Shown: positions 16,967 through 26,008 of the stretch, one piece after another | How positions within the stretch are numbered: position 1 is the first letter of the stretch | Layout of the letters: every line of letters begins with the position of its first letter | NCBI RefSeq assembly: GCF_002245535.1 | Contig: NZ_NKCN01000024.1 | Span: forward strand, 1 to 64,000 | Direction of reading: 5' to 3' | Source: Mycobacterium lehmannii | GTDB lineage: Bacteria; Actinomycetota; Actinomycetes; Mycobacteriales; Mycobacteriaceae | DNA length: 64,000 bases | Notes under the pieces: model-generated | What the model was told of the DNA's origin: nothing | Seen by the model: only the letters and a program-made list of their open reading frames with translations | The model's database searches: none | Made by a program: the position numbers and the translations under genes

Positions 16967-16996
16967 AGGTAACCGGCGCAATTACCTACCAGGTAG
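16967..16996. promoter_or_regulatory. Candidate XRE operator with repeated AGGTA half-sites
   Basis: AGGTAA (16967-16972) and TTACCT (16982-16987) form an inverted repeat with a 9-bp spacer. CTACC-A-GGTAG (16986-16996) forms a second, overlapping one. They occupy the space between the divergent small membrane protein and XRE genes. Confidence 0.45.
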
Positions 16997-17032
16997 TGGC
17001 CCGGGCGCGTGGGGGCGGCCACACTGGCCACC

Positions 17033-17809
17033 ATGACCTCCGCGGCTGTGCAGACCCAGACGTTCGGTGCGCTGTTGAAGCAGTGGCGTGGTCGCCGTCG
17101 GCTCAGCCAGCTTGATCTCGCCGTCGCCGCCGATGTGTCGCCCCGGCACGTCAGCTTCATCGAGACCGGACGATCCACGCCGAGCCGGACGATGGTGCTG
17201 CGGCTGGCCGAGGTGCTCGACGTGCCGCGTCGTGAGCAGAACCAGCTGTTGATGGCGGCAGGTTTGGCGCCGGTGCACCCCGAGCGGTCCCTCGATGACC
17301 CGGACATGGCCGCAGTCCGGGCCGGTATCGATCGAGTCCTGTTCGCCTACAACCCTTTTCCGTGTGTCGTGGTGGACCGCCGATGGCAGATCGTGCGGGC
17401 CAACGAGGGTGCCGGCGTGCTGATGGACGGTGTCGCACCAGAACTGCTCGAACGACCGAACGCACTGCGCATCGCCTTGCATCCCGACGGCCTGGCGCCG
17501 AGGATCAGAAACCTCGCGCAGTGGCGGCATCACCTCATCGAGCGCCTTCGGCGTGAGGTCGCGGTCAGCGGCTCCGATGAGCTGTCGTCGCTCTTGGCTG
17601 AAATCGACTCCTACCCCGGCGGTTCCGACGGCTCATCGGAGCTGGGCAGCGTGGCGGTACCGCTCGAGCTCGCCACACCCGACGGGCGCCTGTTGAGCTT
17701 CCTGTCCACCGTGACGACGTTCGGCACCGCGCTCGACCTCACCGCCGCCGAGCTCTCGATCGAGGCGTTCCTGCCCGCTGACGACGCCACCGCCGCCGCT
17801 TTGCGGTGA
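17033..17809 (+). CDS. XRE family regulator with MmyB-like ligand-binding domain
   Basis: A 258-aa regulator. An N-terminal Cro/CI helix-turn-helix (RRLSQLDLAVAADVSPRHVSFIETGRSTPSR) is followed by a C-terminal MmyB-like domain with NPFPCVVVDRRWQIVRANEGA, a PAS-related fold that in characterised relatives senses small hydrophobic ligands such as fatty acids. In many actinobacteria such regulators sit divergent from the SDR, transporter or membrane gene they control. Here the partner is a small membrane protein. Start set at MTSAAVQTQ, after the palindrome. Confidence 0.9.
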   Translation: MTSAAVQTQTFGALLKQWRGRRRLSQLDLAVAADVSPRHVSFIETGRSTPSRTMVLRLAEVLDVPRREQNQLLMAAGLAPVHPERSLDDPDMAAVRAGIDRVLFAYNPFPCVVVDRRWQIVRANEGAGVLMDGVAPELLERPNALRIALHPDGLAPRIRNLAQWRHHLIERLRREVAVSGSDELSSLLAEIDSYPGGSDGSSELGSVAVPLELATPDGRLLSFLSTVTTFGTALDLTAAELSIEAFLPADDATAAALR

Positions 17810-18009
17810 GAACCGGCGATTATCGGATCCTGGAGGGCATCTCGATCGCCGCGTTCATCGGCGCGACCAACCGGATCGGCATCGCGCTGTCGGTCCCGCC
17901 CATTTCCGGGTACACGGGTATCCCCGGCCGCCGAGGGCCGGAACACGCCGGACCGGTAGTCGACCGAACCGCGCATATGCGGCCGCAAACACCAATAGAG
18001 TCTGGCGTC

Positions 18010-18429
18010 ATGGACATCCGACTCGTTGCGGCGGCCGCGGTCATTCTCGGTGCCGGGGTCGCGGGCTGCTCCACACCGCCCGCGGCACTCGGTGGGACGA
18101 CCGCGAAGGTAACCATCAACGGCGAGAGCACAGGTGGACCGCACGCCGTGTCGTGCACCCAGTCCGGGTGGCTGTGGACGATCGAGACCCCCGATGAGAA
18201 CAAAGGCTTCACGGCCAGCGTCGGCACCGGAGACAAGGTCACCGTCGAATCGGTGACCTTCCACGACTTCGGCGGCTTCACCGGCAACTTCTGGCAGGGG
18301 AACATCGGCGAGGCCGAGGTCGAGGGTGACGGCGGCACGTTCACCATCACCGGGTCGGCGGATGGTTCGTTCACCGACAACCCGAGTAACGCGGTGACGG
18401 CCACCTTCCGCATCGAAGCCAACTGCTGA
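18010..18429 (+). CDS. LpqH-family lipoprotein (19-kDa antigen type)
   Basis: A 139-aa exported lipoprotein. The signal peptide MDIRLVAAAAVILGAGVAGC ends in a lipobox with Cys20 as the acylated residue. The mature domain has the pattern of the mycobacterial 19-kDa antigen family: AKVTINGESTGGPHAVSCTQSG near the start, a second half with TFTITGSADG, and a terminal EANC, so the two mature Cys probably form a disulfide as in LpqH. These are surface lipoproteins with TLR2-agonist activity in pathogens; their cell-wall role is unclear. About 200 bp separate it from the XRE gene. Confidence 0.82.
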   Translation: MDIRLVAAAAVILGAGVAGCSTPPAALGGTTAKVTINGESTGGPHAVSCTQSGWLWTIETPDENKGFTASVGTGDKVTVESVTFHDFGGFTGNFWQGNIGEAEVEGDGGTFTITGSADGSFTDNPSNAVTATFRIEANC

Positions 18430-18440
18430 GGGTCTGCGTC

Positions 18441-18812
18441 GTGCATGAATTTCGTCGGGCGGTCGAGTCCGGGGATCTCGACGCCGTCATCGCGCTGTGC
18501 CGCGACGACATCGTGTTCCGCAGCCCCGTCGTCTTCACGCCATACGAGGGGCGCGATGCGCTGCGAACGATCCTCGCGGCGGTGATGGAGGTCTTCGAGG
18601 ATTTCCGTTACGTCCGTGAGATCGGAGCGGCCGACGCCCGGGACCACGCGCTGGTGTTCCAGGCGAAAGTCGGCGACAAGGACATCGAAGGCTGCGATTT
18701 CGTTCGAACCGATGAGGATGGGGCCATCAGCGAGCTCACCGTGATGGTGCGCCCGTTGTCGGCGACCCTGAGCCTGGCCGAGACGATGAAGGAGCGGTTG
18801 GCGGGAGCCTGA
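18441..18812 (+). CDS. SnoaL/NTF2-like small protein
   Basis: A 123-aa protein with the SnoaL cone fold pattern: an N-terminal helix [31 protein letters not shown], then [24 protein letters not shown], then beta strands to the C-terminus. The family includes isomerases, hydrolases and non-enzymatic carriers. It starts with GTG 12 bp after the lipoprotein gene and may be co-transcribed with it. No specific substrate can be suggested. Confidence 0.72.
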   Translation: MHEFRRAVESGDLDAVIALCRDDIVFRSPVVFTPYEGRDALRTILAAVMEVFEDFRYVREIGAADARDHALVFQAKVGDKDIEGCDFVRTDEDGAISELTVMVRPLSATLSLAETMKERLAGA

Positions 18813-18864
18813 TCCACTGGTCTGACCACTTGACCTCTGTCCGGTCCGGTGGCACGCTGGCCAC

Positions 18865-19585
18865 ATGGCCCTGCAACCGGTTAATCGGCGCTCCGTGCCC
18901 GAGGACGTGTTCGAACAGATCGTTTGAGGTGCTCAGCGGGCAGATGCAACCCGGCGAGTCCCTGCCCAGCGAGCGCAGGCTGGCCGAGGTCCTCGGCGTC
19001 TCCCGGCCCGCCGTTCGGGAGGCGCTCAAGCGACTCACCGCAGCAGGCCTGGTCGAGGTGCGGCAGGGTGACGCAACCACCGTGCGCGACTTTCGGCGCC
19101 ACGCGGGTCTGGATCTTCTTCCGCGGCTGCTCATTCGAGCCGGCGAACTCGACCTGTCCGTCGTCAGGAGCATCCTGGAGACGCGGTTGCACAACGGGCC
19201 CAAGGTCGCCGAACTGGCCGCCGAACGCAGCGGTCCCGCTCTGGCTGAAGCGCTCGATCAGACACTGCGAGATCTGGACACCGAGGACGATCCCGTCGCG
19301 CAGCAACGCCATGCCCTGGCCTTCTGGGACCACATCGTCGACGGGGCCGACTCGATCGCGTTCCGGCTGATGTACAACACGCTGCGAGCCACCTACGAAC
19401 CCGCGCTTCCCGCCCTGGCCACCGTGATGGCCGCAGAGGTCGGAAGGCCACACGCATACCGCGAGTTGGCCGACGCGATCACCGCACACGATCCGTCGCG
19501 CGCCCGGCGGGCCGCCCAGGACCTCCTCGAACCGGCGACCGCTGCGCTACTGGACGCTCTCGACAATCTGAAGGATCAACGATGA
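18865..19585 (+). pseudogene. FadR-type GntR/FCD regulator, frameshifted near the N-terminus
   Basis: Codons 1-20 ([20 protein letters not shown]) run from 18865 into a TGA at 18925-18927. The rest ([41 protein letters not shown]...) continues in the +1 frame to 19585. Compared with M. tuberculosis Rv0494, which I recall as [24 protein letters not shown], two bases appear to be missing, for example TCC reduced to T. The GntR winged helix and the FCD ligand domain ([20 protein letters not shown]-like FWDHIVDG) are otherwise intact. Rv0494 is a FadR-like lipid-responsive regulator. If real, the mutation removes the first DNA-binding helix. It overlaps the hydroxylase gene by 4 bp. Confidence 0.85.
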
Positions 19586-20271
19586 CCACGACCGCACGGC
19601 GCGCACGCAAGGACTTCACGCTCACCGATGCGCTGCGCCAATTCTGGAAACACCCCTCCCCCTGGATGATCGGCGCCACCCTCGTCGCCGCGGTGATAGC
19701 CCGTATCGCTGTCGGCGACTGGCAGCTCACCGATGCGATGGTGCCGGTGGTGATGCTCGCGTTGTTTCCGTTCTTCGAGTGGATCATCCACGTCTTCGTT
19801 CTGCACTGGAAGCCGAAACGGCTGGGCTCGTTGACGGTCGACCCGCTGCTGGCGCGAGAGCACCGCGCGCACCACAGCGATCCGCGCGACGTTCCGTTGA
19901 TCTTCATCCCGTGGAAGTCGTTGGCCACGTGGGTGTTGCCGTTGACGGTCGCGGTCGGACTCTTGGCGTTCCCGCGGTTGGGTATGGGGCTGACATACCT
20001 CGTCTGTATCGGAACTCTCGGGCTGGTCTACGAGTGGACGCACTACCTGATCCACAGCGACTACAAACCGAAAACCGCTCTGTATCGCGCGATCTGGCGC
20101 AACCACCGGCATCATCACTTCAAGAACGAGCACTACTGGTTCACCGTGACCAGTTCGGGAACTGCCGACAGGGTGCTCGGCACCTGTCCCGACCCGGCCG
20201 CGGTGCAGAACTCACCGACCGTGAAGAACCTGCATGCCGATGCGCAATTGGTCGGTGCGCCCGGCGATTAA
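19582..20271 (+). CDS. Fatty acid/sterol hydroxylase superfamily membrane enzyme
   Basis: A 229-aa di-iron membrane hydroxylase. His clusters are visible: HVFVLH (about 70-75), HRAHHSD (about 95-101), [10 protein letters not shown] (about 152-161) and [13 protein letters not shown] (about 175-187). Together they make the eight-plus histidine set of the fatty acid hydroxylase superfamily. Four hydrophobic stretches separate them. It would hydroxylate or desaturate a lipid at the membrane. The 4-bp overlap with the FadR-like regulator indicates one operon, so lipid-dependent control is likely. Confidence 0.85.
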   Translation: MTTTARRARKDFTLTDALRQFWKHPSPWMIGATLVAAVIARIAVGDWQLTDAMVPVVMLALFPFFEWIIHVFVLHWKPKRLGSLTVDPLLAREHRAHHSDPRDVPLIFIPWKSLATWVLPLTVAVGLLAFPRLGMGLTYLVCIGTLGLVYEWTHYLIHSDYKPKTALYRAIWRNHRHHHFKNEHYWFTVTSSGTADRVLGTCPDPAAVQNSPTVKNLHADAQLVGAPGD

Positions 20272-21017
20272 GCCTGGACGATGACCGGGTCGCCGATGCT
20301 CACCATGTCGTAGTACCACGCCGCGTTGTCCGGACTGAGATTGATGCAGCCGTGGCTCACGTTCTCGTACCCCTGCGATCCCGTCGACCAGGGTGCCGAG
20401 TGCACGTACACGCCGCCCCAGTTGATGCGGACGGCGTAGTAGACGGTGAGCTTGTAGCCTTCGGGATCGTCCAGCGGAATGCCGATGGTGCGGGAATCCA
20501 TGATCACCGGGCTCTGCTTCTCGAGCACCGTGAACGATCCCTTGGGTGTCGCGAAGCCCGGCTTGCCCATCGATGCGGGCATCTCACGCATGGTTTCGCC
20601 GTCGACGCTGACGGTGAAGGTATGGGCGTCGATGTCGGCGACCGCGAGCACCTCCGAGCCGGTCTGGAAGTTGGCCTTGGCATCGCCCGCCATCACGGTG
20701 ATGGTGGAATGTGCCGGAAAGAACTTCTCTGGAGTCCACTGCAGCACACGGTCATCGGGCCAGGCGAAGGTTCCCTGCTGGGTTCCGAGCGGCATCGTCG
20801 GCGCGGAGACACCGAACGTGCGCTCAGCGGCCGCCCGGTCGGCGATGGGCTGCTTGAACGTCACCGTGATCGGGTGCGCCACACCGACCGTCTGGCCGGC
20901 AGGCTGAATGCTGGCTACTGCGTTCGGTGTTGCGATGCCCGCTGAACTAGTCGGGGCGGAGACCACGGCGAGCACCGCGAGGCTCGCCACCGCGAGCATA
21001 TTTCGTAGCTTCAGCAC
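20268..21017 (-). CDS. ldtA: L,D-transpeptidase (LdtMt1-like)
   Basis: A 249-aa exported enzyme that forms 3-3 crosslinks in peptidoglycan. A signal peptide (VLKLRNMLAVASLAVLAVVSAPTSSA) is followed by an Ig-like domain (ASIQPAGQTVGVAHPITVTF...), then the YkuD catalytic domain with MDSRTIGIPLDDPEGY and the active-site SHGCINLSPDNAAWYYD; His222 and Cys224 are catalytic. The domain order and length match M. tuberculosis Rv0116c (LdtMt1), though mycobacteria carry several paralogues. Ends with a 4-bp overlap of the convergent hydroxylase gene. Confidence 0.88.
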   Translation of the reverse strand: MLKLRNMLAVASLAVLAVVSAPTSSAGIATPNAVASIQPAGQTVGVAHPITVTFKQPIADRAAAERTFGVSAPTMPLGTQQGTFAWPDDRVLQWTPEKFFPAHSTITVMAGDAKANFQTGSEVLAVADIDAHTFTVSVDGETMREMPASMGKPGFATPKGSFTVLEKQSPVIMDSRTIGIPLDDPEGYKLTVYYAVRINWGGVYVHSAPWSTGSQGYENVSHGCINLSPDNAAWYYDMVSIGDPVIVQA

Positions 21018-21327
21018 ACTTTTATCCTAATTCGTCTCGTGGAGTTCCCCGGGCAATCGCAAGGCGGGCTCGCGCGCGCATGTCGCAGCACGGGCGGATA
21101 CCCACTCCCCACGCTTATCGAACGCGCTGCTCAGAACGTTTCATACCGGATCGGCCTCGGACGAGGTCGTGATTCGGTTGGCGGCTGGCAAATCCCCGCC
21201 GAAGACGGGTTCAGTGCCCCCAGCACACCATCGGTTCGCGGTTCGGCAACCGGGTCGGGCCATCCTGATCGCTGCGATAGCCGTTATGCGGGTGGCGTCC
21301 CGGATTGTCGGGTAGACCCTCGGCGAG
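21018..21327. other. Intergenic stretch with no recognised feature
   Basis: About 310 bp between the start of the L,D-transpeptidase gene and the stop of the DUF7159 gene, both on the minus strand. It must hold the ldtA promoter. I see no convincing gene, hairpin or known operator in it. Confidence 0.5.
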
Positions 21328-22713
21328 TCACCCGGGCGGCAGCGGTGCGGGTTCCGGGGCCGGGGGTGCGACGTCCACGGGCGGCGCAGCGGCGACCGCC
21401 TCGGGCGGTGGCGGAGGCAGCGGCGCCCTCGGCGGTGGAGCCAACGCGGGATCGACGGGCGGAGGTGCCGGTGCCTGTTGGAGCGCGGGGTCGTTGTCGC
21501 CGACGTCGGAGAACCGGTCCCTGATCCGCTGCAACCAGCCTCGGCGCTCGGGCACCGGAGTGGGCTCGGCAGGCACCAGACCGGGCGCCATCGATTCCGG
21601 CGGCAGCGCCGGCGCTCCCGGCGCCGGCGCTCCCGGCGCCGGCGCGACGGGCGCCGGTGCGACGGGCGCTTCAGGTGGCGGTGCGGCGGGCAGCGGATCC
21701 TCCACCGCTGCGGGGACGTCGACGACGGCCACGGGCGGTTCCTCCGGCGGCACCGGAATCGCGGCCGGCGGCGGCGCGGGTGGTGCCGCGGGCACAGGCG
21801 TAACGGCCGGGCGGGGCGCGGGCGCTGCCGCGATGTCGGGCGACGATTTCGCGGCCGGGTTCGGCTCGGCGGGCGTGGTGTCCTTGCCCGGCGCCAGTTG
21901 CATGCTGATCGCCGCCGAGACCGATACGACGAATGTGACCGTCCCCGCGGCCAGCATGGCCAGCGGCCCGGTATGTGCGGGCTGTCGTCGAGGCCGCCTG
22001 CCTGCGCGCTCGAGCGGCTGCTCGGTCTCGAACGCCGGCGGACCGCTGTCGGCCGCCGCGAGCGCAGCGCCGCGCGCCAAGGCCAACTCGGCTTCGGCGG
22101 GCGCGAACACCGGCACCGACAACACGGTCTCCAGCCGGGGCATGATCGCGTCCAGATCCGCGCCCGACCCCACCAGCACCAACGCCTCGGGCCGCCAGTC
22201 GACCCGGGTGAACACCGTGTTCAACCAGCGGATCAACGATTCTTCGCTGTCGATCGAGTGGCTGACCGCGGTCTGCACGGCCCCCTCGCGGGTGTTGACG
22301 ACCAGCGCAATGACCGCGTCGTACTCGATCACGCACACCGCGGTGACCTCGTTGCCGATCAACTCGGCCACACCCCACGCCAAGGCCTCCGACGCGTCAG
22401 GCAGTTGCACCGCCACCGCGTTGTCGAACCCGCATTCGCGCAGCGATCGAAGGAGCAGCGACGCTTCGGCTTGGGCGTCGTCGCTCCACGTCACACCGAT
22501 GGTGTGCAACCGGTGACCGCGGCTGGCGGCAAGCGCTTCGGTGCGCAGCACCGCGGCTGCGGCCTCATCGGAAGCGTGTCGCGGAGACGACCGGCGGGTC
22601 GGCAGGATCTCAATGGCTTCGCGGTCGACGGTTGCGCCGTCGGCTCCCTGCCCTTCGACGAGGACAAGACCGACGGCCGACGGTGTCACCGACAAGCCGA
22701 GTACGGCGTCCAC
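21328..22713 (-). CDS. DUF7159-type membrane protein with long Pro/Ala tail
   Basis: A 461-aa mycobacterium-type protein. Residues 1-220 form an actin/Hsp70-like domain (MDAVLGLSVTPSAVGLVLVEG, VTAVCVIEYDAVIALVVNT, ALVLVGSGADLDAIMPRLE), the region now called DUF7159. A basic stretch (RAGRRPRRQPAH) precedes a single membrane span near 250-272 (PLAMLAAGTVTFVVSVSAAI). The last 185 residues are Pro/Ala-rich and would lie outside the membrane, with one charged island (RRGWLQRIRDRFSDVGDND). Function unknown; such proteins may connect cytosolic nucleotide binding to the envelope. Confidence 0.75.
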   Translation of the reverse strand: MDAVLGLSVTPSAVGLVLVEGQGADGATVDREAIEILPTRRSSPRHASDEAAAAVLRTEALAASRGHRLHTIGVTWSDDAQAEASLLLRSLRECGFDNAVAVQLPDASEALAWGVAELIGNEVTAVCVIEYDAVIALVVNTREGAVQTAVSHSIDSEESLIRWLNTVFTRVDWRPEALVLVGSGADLDAIMPRLETVLSVPVFAPAEAELALARGAALAAADSGPPAFETEQPLERAGRRPRRQPAHTGPLAMLAAGTVTFVVSVSAAISMQLAPGKDTTPAEPNPAAKSSPDIAAAPAPRPAVTPVPAAPPAPPPAAIPVPPEEPPVAVVDVPAAVEDPLPAAPPPEAPVAPAPVAPAPGAPAPGAPALPPESMAPGLVPAEPTPVPERRGWLQRIRDRFSDVGDNDPALQQAPAPPPVDPALAPPPRAPLPPPPPEAVAAAPPVDVAPPAPEPAPLPPG

Positions 22714-22934
22714 TCATACCCCTTCGGACGTCCACTTACCGGGGTGACCGTAACAGCACGGCGCAGCGCCGGCTCCCCGGGGAGTGGCCGCTGCGGTGAA
22801 AGCTGCTGCCACAGGCCAGAATCGAAATGTGCTGTGCCGCTGAACCTCCTGCAAAAGAAGGCCGAACAGCTTTGCCGGGTCGATTGTTCGCTATCGGGCG
22901 CGGCGCACGCGTCGCCGTGGCAATGTGAAGACCC

Positions 22935-24401
22935 ATGGCAGGAGTCCAGCAGGCGCAGGGCGGGCCCAGCGGTCGCACGGTACTCGGTCACCCGATCGGC
23001 TTGGCGAACCTGTTCGGAGTGGAGCTGTGGGAGCGGTTCTCCTTCTACGGGATGCTGACGATCCTTGGCTACTACCTCTATTACTCGGTGACCGAGGGCG
23101 GCCTCGGGCTCCCGCAGAGCACCGCCACCGGCATCGTCGGCGCGTACGGCGGACTGGTCTACCTGTCGACCGTGCTCGGCGGTTGGATCGCTGACCGGGT
23201 CCTGGGCATGGAGCGCACCGTCTTCCACGGCGGCGTCGTGGTGATGTTCGGTCACATCGCCCTGGCCGTCATCCCCGACCTGGCGGGTGTGACCGTCGGG
23301 CTGGTGCTCGTCGCTCTCGGTTCGGGGGCGCTGAAGGCCAACGCGTCGTCCCTACTCGGCACGCTCTACGCCAAGGGTGACCCGCGCTGCGACGGCGGAT
23401 TCACGTTGTTCTATCTCGGTATCAACCTCGGCGCCTTCGTCGGTCCGCTCATCACCGGGTTGCTGCAGACCCACGTCGGCTTCCACTACGGATTCGGCGC
23501 CGCCGCGATCGGAATGGCCTTGGGCCTGGCACAGTACGTCGTCTTCCGTCGAAATCTTGGCGACCACGGCCGTCACATACCGAATCCCCTGCCGCGCAGC
23601 GCAATCGGTCGGCTGGCGGCCATCGCGCTGGCGGGAGCGGTGGTCATCTGGGTGGTGTTCGCGACGGGCTTGGTGACGCTGGCGAACCTGTCACATGTCA
23701 CGACTGGCATCCTGGTCGCGGCGTCGGTGACTTATTTCGCCGTGATGCTGAGAAGCGCCAACGTCACGACCGTCGAACGCGTCAGGGTGCGCGCGTTCAT
23801 CCCGCTGTTCGTGGCGAACGCCGTGTTCTGGTCGCTGTTCCAGCAGATCTTCACCGTGCTCGCCGTGTACTCCGACGAGCGAATGAACTGGTCTATCTTC
23901 GGATGGACCGCGCCGTCGAACTGGATCGGTTCCATCGAACCGGTGTGGATCATCACGCTGTCACCGCTGTTCGCGGCGATGTGGACCAGGCTCGGCGACC
24001 GCGCCCCGACCACCCCGCGCAAGTTCGCGTACGGCGTGATCGGAATGGGCGTGGCGTTCCTGCTGTTTCTGCCGATGGCGGGCACGACCGGCCGCGCGGT
24101 GCCCGCGCTGTACATCGTCGGTGTGATGGCGGTGTTCGCGATCAGCGAGCTGATGCTGTCACCGATCGGATTGTCGGCGACCACAAAGCTTGCGCCCGAG
24201 GCGTTCCGGGCCCAGATGATGGCGCTGTACTTCTTCTCGGTCGGTATCGGCACGGCGATGTCCGGTGTGTTGGCCGGTTACTACAAGGCGACGCACGAGT
24301 TCGCTTACTTCGGGATCATCGGTGCGGTCGCGGTAGCCGCCGGTGTGGTGGTGTTCGCGCTCGCGCCGTGGATCAGCCGCCATATGGAGGGGGTTCATTG
24401 A
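22935..24401 (+). CDS. POT/PTR family proton-dependent oligopeptide transporter
   Basis: A 488-aa inner-membrane transporter with 12-14 hydrophobic spans. The family motif ELWERFSFYGM (the ExxERFxYYG proton-coupling motif) lies in the first helix near residues 30-40. The second signature FTLFYLGINLGAFVGPLITG is at about 154-173, and ISELMLSPIGLS is near the C-terminal half. It should import di- and tripeptides with protons. About 220 bp separate it from the divergent DUF7159 gene. Confidence 0.92.
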   Translation: MAGVQQAQGGPSGRTVLGHPIGLANLFGVELWERFSFYGMLTILGYYLYYSVTEGGLGLPQSTATGIVGAYGGLVYLSTVLGGWIADRVLGMERTVFHGGVVVMFGHIALAVIPDLAGVTVGLVLVALGSGALKANASSLLGTLYAKGDPRCDGGFTLFYLGINLGAFVGPLITGLLQTHVGFHYGFGAAAIGMALGLAQYVVFRRNLGDHGRHIPNPLPRSAIGRLAAIALAGAVVIWVVFATGLVTLANLSHVTTGILVAASVTYFAVMLRSANVTTVERVRVRAFIPLFVANAVFWSLFQQIFTVLAVYSDERMNWSIFGWTAPSNWIGSIEPVWIITLSPLFAAMWTRLGDRAPTTPRKFAYGVIGMGVAFLLFLPMAGTTGRAVPALYIVGVMAVFAISELMLSPIGLSATTKLAPEAFRAQMMALYFFSVGIGTAMSGVLAGYYKATHEFAYFGIIGAVAVAAGVVVFALAPWISRHMEGVH

Positions 24402-24420
24402 TCGCGGCGTCCCCGCACGC

Positions 24421-25371
24421 CTAGCCGGCCAGAATCTCCTGCAACAGGGCGGGTTCGATGTTGCCGCCGGAGAGGACGACGACCGTTCGGCCCGCCGGGC
24501 TCGGCCCTTTACGGTAGGCGGCCAGCGCGACCGCCCCGCTCGGTTCGCTCACCAGGTGTGCACGTTGAGCGAGTTCGCGTACCGCCGAACGAATTTCGTC
24601 TTCGGTCACGGTGACGACGTCATCGAGCACCCGTTGCAGGTGGGCGAACGTCAATTCGGAAGGTTGCGAGCGTAACCCGTCGGCGATGGTGCGGTTGCGG
24701 TCCTCGATGGACCAGTCGACGCGATGTCCGACGCTCAGGCTCTGGGCGGTGTCGGCGGCCAGTTCCGGTTCGACCCCGATCGCCTTGGCATTCGGGCACA
24801 TCGCCTTGATCGCCGTCCCGATCCCCGAGGCGAGGCCGCCGCCGCTGACGGGTATCAGGACGGTGTCGACGCTCGGCAGATCCTCGGCGATCTCCAGCCC
24901 GATCGTGCCCTGGCCGGCGATGATGTCGGGGTGGTCGAACGGCGGTATCAGGACACCGCCGGTCTCCTCGACGACCTCGGCGGCGACCCGTTCCCGTTGT
25001 CCCGCACCGCACAACACCACCGTCGCCCCATGGCTTCGAGTGGCCGCCACCTTCACATCCGGTGTCTCCTGCGGCATCACGATGTGGGCGGGTATCGCGT
25101 ACACCGCCGCCGCGTAGGCCACCGCCTGCGCGTGGTTCCCGCTCGAATATGCCACCACTCCCCTGGTGCGTACGGATTCGTCGAGGTGGCCGATCGCATT
25201 GAACGCACCCCGCACCTTGAAAGCCCCGATCGACTGCAGGCTCTCGGGCTTGACCCACAACGGCCGATCGTCGTCACCGGCCCACGGGGCGGGAAGCAGC
25301 GGTGTGCGCAGCACGAAGGCCCGGATCCGCGCGGCCGCCTGTTCGATGTCGTCGAGCGTCACCAATTCCAC
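24421..25371 (-). CDS. Threonine/serine dehydratase-like PLP enzyme
   Basis: A 316-aa fold-type II PLP enzyme. The PLP lysine is in SIGAFKVRGAFNA (Lys52 with this start), the phosphate-binding loop is PVSGGGLASGIG, and ASN-type SSGNHAQAVAYAA contacts the substrate. It has no C-terminal ACT domain, so it is the catabolic or biodegradative type of threonine ammonia-lyase or a serine racemase relative. Three GTG codons (25386, 25371, 25362) could start it; 25371 is a compromise, with GGTGGGG upstream. It is divergent from the DCC protein gene. Confidence 0.85.
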   Translation of the reverse strand: MELVTLDDIEQAAARIRAFVLRTPLLPAPWAGDDDRPLWVKPESLQSIGAFKVRGAFNAIGHLDESVRTRGVVAYSSGNHAQAVAYAAAVYAIPAHIVMPQETPDVKVAATRSHGATVVLCGAGQRERVAAEVVEETGGVLIPPFDHPDIIAGQGTIGLEIAEDLPSVDTVLIPVSGGGLASGIGTAIKAMCPNAKAIGVEPELAADTAQSLSVGHRVDWSIEDRNRTIADGLRSQPSELTFAHLQRVLDDVVTVTEDEIRSAVRELAQRAHLVSEPSGAVALAAYRKGPSPAGRTVVVLSGGNIEPALLQEILAG

Positions 25372-25415
25372 CCCACCAGTGTGCACCGCAGGGAATCCGG
25401 AGAGACAATGGCGAT

Positions 25416-25793
25416 ATGGCTGGAACCTTGTTCTTCGACGGCAACTGCGGGATGTGCACCCGCGCCGTCTACTTCATCCTGAAGATGAACCGAACGGGTG
25501 GTCTGCGAACCGCGCCGCTGCAGGGCGAGGGCGTCGCCGAGCGATTGGGCATCCCCCAGTCACAGATCCTCGACGCCGCGCGGTGGCACGACCGGTCCGG
25601 CGATGTGTACGACGGCGCACAGGCGGTGAACGCCGCGGTGGCGGCCGCGTTGGGAACCCGGATCCCGCTTCTCGTGTACCGGATCCCGGGGATCCGTGCG
25701 TTGCAGGACGCGGTGTACCGGTATGTCGCCAGTCATCGCCACCGCTTCCCGGGTACGACGCCGTACTGCGAATCGCATCCTGTCGGCTGTTGA
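25416..25793 (+). CDS. DCC family thiol-disulfide protein (DUF393)
   Basis: A 125-aa protein starting MAGTLFFDGNCGMCTRAVYF. The DxxCxxC motif (Asp8, Cys11, Cys14) is the family signature of predicted thiol-disulfide oxidoreductases with a thioredoxin-like fold. GGLRTAPLQGEG and DGAQAVNAAVAAAL are also typical. ATG 25416 follows GGAGAGACA. The last codons run into the remnant acetyltransferase sequence, so the C-terminus (TPYCESHPVGC) may have been altered by that rearrangement. Confidence 0.8.
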   Translation: MAGTLFFDGNCGMCTRAVYFILKMNRTGGLRTAPLQGEGVAERLGIPQSQILDAARWHDRSGDVYDGAQAVNAAVAAALGTRIPLLVYRIPGIRALQDAVYRYVASHRHRFPGTTPYCESHPVGC

Positions 25794-25926
25794 CGCCGAT
25801 GCGGCCGCCTCGGCTGCGTTGCACCGCGGCCGCGGGTTCCTCGAGGCCGGCCGGCTCACCGCGGTCGGATTCAAGCACGACCGATGGCTTGACACGCTGC
25901 TCCTTCAGCGAAGCCTCCTCGCCTGA
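25789..25926 (+). pseudogene. C-terminal remnant of a GNAT acetyltransferase
   Basis: A frame without its own start encodes AAASAALHRGRGFLEAGRLTAV followed by GFKHDRWLDTLLLQRSLLA and a stop. This is the usual C-terminus of phosphinothricin-type GNAT N-acetyltransferases (ALHxxxGFxExGRLxxVGFKxxRWLDxxLLQR). The upstream two thirds of such a gene are absent, since the DCC gene ends right here. It therefore marks a deletion. Confidence 0.7.
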
Positions 25927-26008
25927 GGGAGACTTCGGCCGCCTCCGGATGTTTTTCGGCAAGTTGGGTACTCCCTAGCCGATTGGGCCACGGTCGAGGA
26001 GGCTGCCG

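Noticed and set aside
21305-23058. Long plus-strand frames opposite the DUF7159 gene, Gly/Ala/Ser-rich
   Set aside because: They are the antisense of Pro/Ala codons and resemble PE_PGRS-like composition only by chance; no PE domain or start context.
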